Source: JBHGYD01 sp041920415
GTDB lineage: Bacteria; Bacillota; Bacilli; Bacillales; Anoxybacillaceae
Reading direction: 5' to 3'
NCBI GenBank assembly: GCA_041920415.1
Contig: JBHGYD010000049.1
Location: 62,001 to 126,000 of the forward strand
DNA: 64,000 bases
The translations under genes and the position numbers were made by a program. How positions within the stretch are numbered: position 1 is the stretch's first letter; each line of letters opens with the position of its first letter. The notes beneath the pieces were generated by a model. It was not told the DNA's origin. It saw only the letters and a list, made by a program, of their open reading frames with translations, and did no database searches. Shown in pieces: positions 61,643 through 64,000 of this stretch.

Positions 61643-62056
61643 ATGGACGTAAAAGAAATGAAAGAAATGAGCAAAGGAACATTGTTAGAAGCGCTTGGAA
61701 TTGAGATTACCGAATTAGCAGAAGGACACATTGTCGCAACAATGCCGGTTGACCATCGCACGCATCAGCCGTTCGGTTTGCTTCACGGGGGAGCGTCTGT
61801 CGCGTTAGCCGAAACTGTTGCAAGCCTTGGAGCCTATGCGTTAGTGGACCACGAAACGGAAAGCGTCGTCGGTCTTGAAATTAACGCCAATCACATTCGC
61901 GCGGTACGAAGCGGCATCGTTACGGCCACAGGAACGATTCTTCACCGCGGCAAAACGACGATGGTGTGGGACATTAAAATCGTTGACGACCAACAACGGC
62001 TCGTCTGTGTTTCCCGTTGCACCATTACGGTGATCAAAAAGAAAGCTAGCTTTTGA
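61643..62056 (+). CDS. hotdog-fold thioesterase, PaaI/MenI-like
   Basis: A 137-residue thioesterase: LGIEITELAEGHIVATMPVDHRTHQPFGLLHGGASVALAETVASLGAYALV contains the H-G-G-A-S/E-A-E-T segment with the catalytic Glu. GLEINANHIRAVRSGIVTATG is the second strand set. Relatives act on aromatic or 1,4-dihydroxy-2-naphthoyl-CoA (MenI, YdiI, PaaI). The start follows a weak AGGGA that is partly in the stem of the upstream structured RNA. The last codon overlaps a terminator. Confidence 0.88.
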   Translation: MDVKEMKEMSKGTLLEALGIEITELAEGHIVATMPVDHRTHQPFGLLHGGASVALAETVASLGAYALVDHETESVVGLEINANHIRAVRSGIVTATGTILHRGKTTMVWDIKIVDDQQRLVCVSRCTITVIKKKASF

Positions 62057-62077
62057 TCAGTAAGCTAGCTTTTTTAC
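62041..62077. terminator. terminator between the thioesterase and yneR
   Basis: AAAGCTAGCTT (62041-62051) pairs with AAGCTAGCTTT (62062-62072), followed by TTTTAC; it serves both converging genes. Confidence 0.8.
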
Positions 62078-62079
62078 TC

Positions 62080-62367
62080 TTACTCGATTAAAAAAACCGG
62101 TTCATCCGCTTGCTCGTTAAAATCAACAATCAAATTATGCCCATCAAAATACCATATATCATTGTCTTCGATAAAAAATGTCACCCCATCGATTGTTGTT
62201 TGCGCCACCGGATGGAGAGGAGCTTCTTTATTAATTCCAAGCGAAAATCCTTTTTGCACCGTGCTGCATCCACCATAACGAGCAAAAAAACGAACAAAAT
62301 CTCCTTCGTGTAAGTCTAACTCTTCTTTGTACCATTCAAGTGCTTTTGGTTTGATCATAATTTCCAT
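62080..62367 (-). CDS. yneR: HesB/IscA-like protein YneR
   Basis: A 95-residue protein of the HesB/YneR family: LEWYKEELDLHEGDFVRFFARYGGCSTVQKGFSLGI and FFIEDNDIWYFDGHNLIVDFN. Only one cysteine is left where the IscA family has three, so an iron-sulfur carrier role is doubtful. GGGAGGT stands before the ATG. B. subtilis has yneR beside yneQ. Confidence 0.88.
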   Translation of the reverse strand: MEIMIKPKALEWYKEELDLHEGDFVRFFARYGGCSTVQKGFSLGINKEAPLHPVAQTTIDGVTFFIEDNDIWYFDGHNLIVDFNEQADEPVFLIE

Positions 62368-62511
62368 TTAGATAACCTCCCTATCCCTATTATAAGTTAC
62401 TCTCCAACAATATGTAAAAAAATCCATGAACATCCGATGACATTTTTGACTAAATCGTTCCATTTCTACGTAAAGTAAAGATATCGATGACGAAAAGAAA
62501 GGAGCAATAAC

Positions 62512-62652
62512 ATGGATAAAAAGCCGGAAACATTTCGGTTAAGCTATGAATCGGACGGCATAATGGAGAAGAAACATACAAAACAACCATCTTCGTCAAA
62601 AGAGAAAAAAAGCGAAAAAGATTTTTTCAACACGACGCAAGCAAGTGAGTAA
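62512..62652 (+). CDS. small charged protein, 46 residues
   Basis: A hydrophilic, Lys/Ser-rich ORF (MDKKPETFRLSYESDGIMEKKH...). AAAGGAGC precedes the ATG at ideal spacing. A T-run hairpin (ACCGTT/AACGGT, 62656-62685) follows. No family recognised. Confidence 0.5.
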   Translation: MDKKPETFRLSYESDGIMEKKHTKQPSSSKEKKSEKDFFNTTQASE

Positions 62653-62768
62653 AGTGACCGTTATGAAAACGGTTGCTTCTTTTTTCTTTAAAAAAATAAA
62701 CAATTTTTTACTATACAAATCATTGTTTCAACGCTATTATTAATAAAGGCAGAAATTTTTGGAGAGGG

Positions 62769-62909
62769 GTGACGTTTTCGTTTATGAGTAGTCGAAGTTC
62801 AAACGAACCAGAACCGGAATATAGCGGGGAAGCGATATCTTTTTCTTTTCAAATGAACGAGCTACTCACCATTCGAAAACGAGCTCCGTTTGAAAGGAAA
62901 AGATGGTAA
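62769..62909 (+). CDS. small protein upstream of the CorA-like gene, 41-46 residues
   Basis: An ORF with GTG 62769 or ATG 62784 (MSSRSSNEPEPEYSGEAISF...) ending in RKRAPFERKRW. GGAGAGGG stands 4-5 bases before the GTG and 15 before the ATG, so the start is uncertain. It is followed 33 bp later by the transporter gene. No family recognised. Confidence 0.4.
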   Translation: MTFSFMSSRSSNEPEPEYSGEAISFSFQMNELLTIRKRAPFERKRW

Positions 62910-62941
62910 CCTTCCTCGCTTGCAGAGGAGGAAGTGTACGT

Positions 62942-63880
62942 ATGATGAAAATCTATTTGTCAAACGCAAACGGAAAAATTGAAGAAATTCATGAATTGAA
63001 AAATGGCTGTTGGATTAAGTTAGTAGCTCCAACGGAAGAAGAAATTGGTTACATTGCGAATCACCTAGATATTCCTATCGATTCGATTAAAGACGCTCTT
63101 GATGACGAAGAACGTTCACGTGTGGAAAAAGAAGATAATCACGTATTAATTATTGTCGACATTCCGATTATCACTCATGATGAAGTCGATGGACCGATTT
63201 ATGAGACGATTCCAATCGGCATGATTATCACCAATACATGTTTTATTACCGTTTGTCTACAAGAAAATCCGATTTTTGAGGAATTTGCGAACAATAAAAT
63301 CAAAAATTTCTATACGTTTATGAAAACAAGATTTGCGTTACAAATGCTTTATATGATTTCTACTTACTATTTGCGCTATTTAAAACAAATCAATCGCAGA
63401 ACGAGTGAAATTGAAAAAGAACTGCATCAATCAATGAAAAACCAAGAGTTGTTCTCATTGTTGAGCATGGAAAAAAGCTTAGTATATTTTATGACATCGC
63501 TAAAAGCGAACAATATCGTCATGGAGCGATTGATGCGTCTTAACTATTTGCGAATGTATGAAGATGACCAAGACTTATTGCAAGATGTCATCATTGAAAA
63601 TAAACAGGCGATTGAAATGGCGGAAGTCTATAGCAGCATTTTAAGTGGTATGATGGACGCCTTCGCCTCTGTCATCTCCAATAATTTAAATATTGTCATG
63701 AAATTTTTAACGGCCGTTACAATTGTCTTATCGTTGCCAACGATGGTCGCTAGCTTTTATGGGATGAACGTGCCGATCCCTTATCAACACTCTCCACATG
63801 CTTTTTTGATGCCTATGTTTCTTTCCGCTTTATTATCAAGTATTACAGCACTTATCTTTTGGAAAAAACGATATTTTTAA
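62942..63880 (+). CDS. CorA-family magnesium/cobalt transporter
   Basis: A 312-residue protein with a cytosolic N-terminal domain (VAPTEEEIGYIANHLDIPIDSIKDALDDEERSRVEKEDNHVLIIVDIP), a long helix and two C-terminal helices. The selectivity signature YGMNVP is preceded by VLSLPTMVASF. The family forms a pentameric divalent cation channel. The frame extends to 62903, but the ATG at 62942 follows GGAGGAAG. A strong terminator comes next. Confidence 0.9.
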   Translation: MMKIYLSNANGKIEEIHELKNGCWIKLVAPTEEEIGYIANHLDIPIDSIKDALDDEERSRVEKEDNHVLIIVDIPIITHDEVDGPIYETIPIGMIITNTCFITVCLQENPIFEEFANNKIKNFYTFMKTRFALQMLYMISTYYLRYLKQINRRTSEIEKELHQSMKNQELFSLLSMEKSLVYFMTSLKANNIVMERLMRLNYLRMYEDDQDLLQDVIIENKQAIEMAEVYSSILSGMMDAFASVISNNLNIVMKFLTAVTIVLSLPTMVASFYGMNVPIPYQHSPHAFLMPMFLSALLSSITALIFWKKRYF

Positions 63881-63886
63881 GAGAAA

Positions 63887-63925
63887 AAGGGCTGTCCCAC
63901 TACTTTTGGGCCAGCCCTTTATTTT
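63887..63925. terminator. terminator after the CorA-like gene
   Basis: AGGGCTG-T-CCCA and TGGG-C-CAGCCCT form the stem, followed by TTATTTTTT; the 3' arm lies inside the convergent gene. Confidence 0.85.
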
Positions 63926-64000
63926 TTACCGATGTCATTCCCCCCGAAAGAACAAATTTCATTGCTTCCTCTGGCTTTATATCAATCACTTCAATTTGCG
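63900..64000 (-). CDS. C-terminus of a DUF502-like membrane protein, 5' end outside window
   Basis: A minus-strand frame ending at a TAG (63902-63900) reads IEVIDIKPEEAMKFVLSGGMTSV... and resembles the conserved C-terminal tail of DUF502 proteins (D-M-x-V-E-x-A-M-K-x-I-I-S-G-G). Only 33 codons are present. It converges on the CorA-like gene, and the shared hairpin overlaps its end. The assignment is tentative. Confidence 0.45.
   Translation of the reverse strand, partial: QIEVIDIKPEEAMKFVLSGGMTSVKNKGLAQK

Noticed and set aside
62903..62941. Earlier start for the CorA-like gene
   Set aside because: ATG 62942 has GGAGGAAG; the earlier codon overlaps the end of the small upstream ORF.
1..64000. 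CRISPR array or tRNA/rRNA genes
   Set aside because: No regularly spaced repeats and no tRNA cloverleaf or rRNA blocks were seen; rnpB is the only classical RNA gene found.

Overview
The window comes from a spore-forming, low-to-moderate GC, aerobic Bacillota chromosome. The spore genes (sspH, sspN, tlp, cotD, cotA), Bacillus-type RNase P RNA, gpsB, dynA and the gene order (mrfA-mrfB-cotD-ypsA-gpsB-rnpB-ypsC-yptA-ypvA-ypwA, xpt-pbuX, bpsA-bpsB-dynA-ypbS, sspN-tlp-yneP-yneQ, yneR) follow the Bacillus subtilis map. Codon use, the haem-copper oxidase of the ba3 type and the protein sequences suggest a moderately thermophilic Anoxybacillus/Geobacillus-like member of Bacillaceae; that genus-level placement is inference.

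Layout. 1-2.9 kb: accessory, AT-richer; two acetyltransferases, a methyltransferase and a frameshifted remnant of a Tn554 TnpC-like (DUF6262) gene. 2.9-6.2 kb: fdhD divergent from an FdhF/YdeP-type molybdopterin oxidoreductase. 6.3-9.0 kb: polytopic DUF6044 protein plus GT2 glycosyltransferase (YkoS/YkoT-like). 9.0-11.6 kb: TPP-riboswitch-controlled thiM-thiD-thiE. 11.6-17.5 kb: acyltransferase, sspH, tatA, a lysine-riboswitch-controlled permease, a YitT-like protein and a POT peptide transporter. 17.7-26.2 kb: secreted nuclease, c-type cytochrome, a histidine kinase, and an operon of a beta-propeller lipoprotein with a response regulator and sensor kinase. 26.3-29.7 kb: cysK, a BI-1/YetJ channel and an aldehyde dehydrogenase. 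29.8-42.4 kb: the conserved mrfA-to-ypwA block with a PAS-GGDEF-EAL protein inserted next to rnpB. 42.4-44.7 kb: a three-gene ba3-type oxidase operon. 44.9-47.2 kb: xpt-pbuX with inverted PurR boxes and a guanine riboswitch. 47.2-51.4 kb: an AT-rich island between two imperfect direct repeats, with a truncated integrase, a broken DUF6944 repeat protein and a CotA multicopper oxidase carrying an unusual Cys-rich N-terminus. 51.5-59.0 kb: type III polyketide synthase, methyltransferase, double dynamin and followers. 59.0-64 kb: ResA-like thioredoxin, small spore proteins, thioesterases, yneR and a CorA-type transporter; the window ends inside a convergent DUF502-like gene.

Most of the window is ordinary core chromosome under well-known RNA control (TPP, lysine and guanine riboswitches). 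The least explained element is a roughly 210-nt stretch at 61421-61633 between yneQ and a thioesterase gene. It is closed by a 16-bp stem with G-U pairs, packed with smaller hairpins, opens with a well-placed nine-codon leader ORF and ends over the ribosome binding site of the next gene. It looks like an undescribed cis-acting structured RNA. The CotA island is the second place worth attention.
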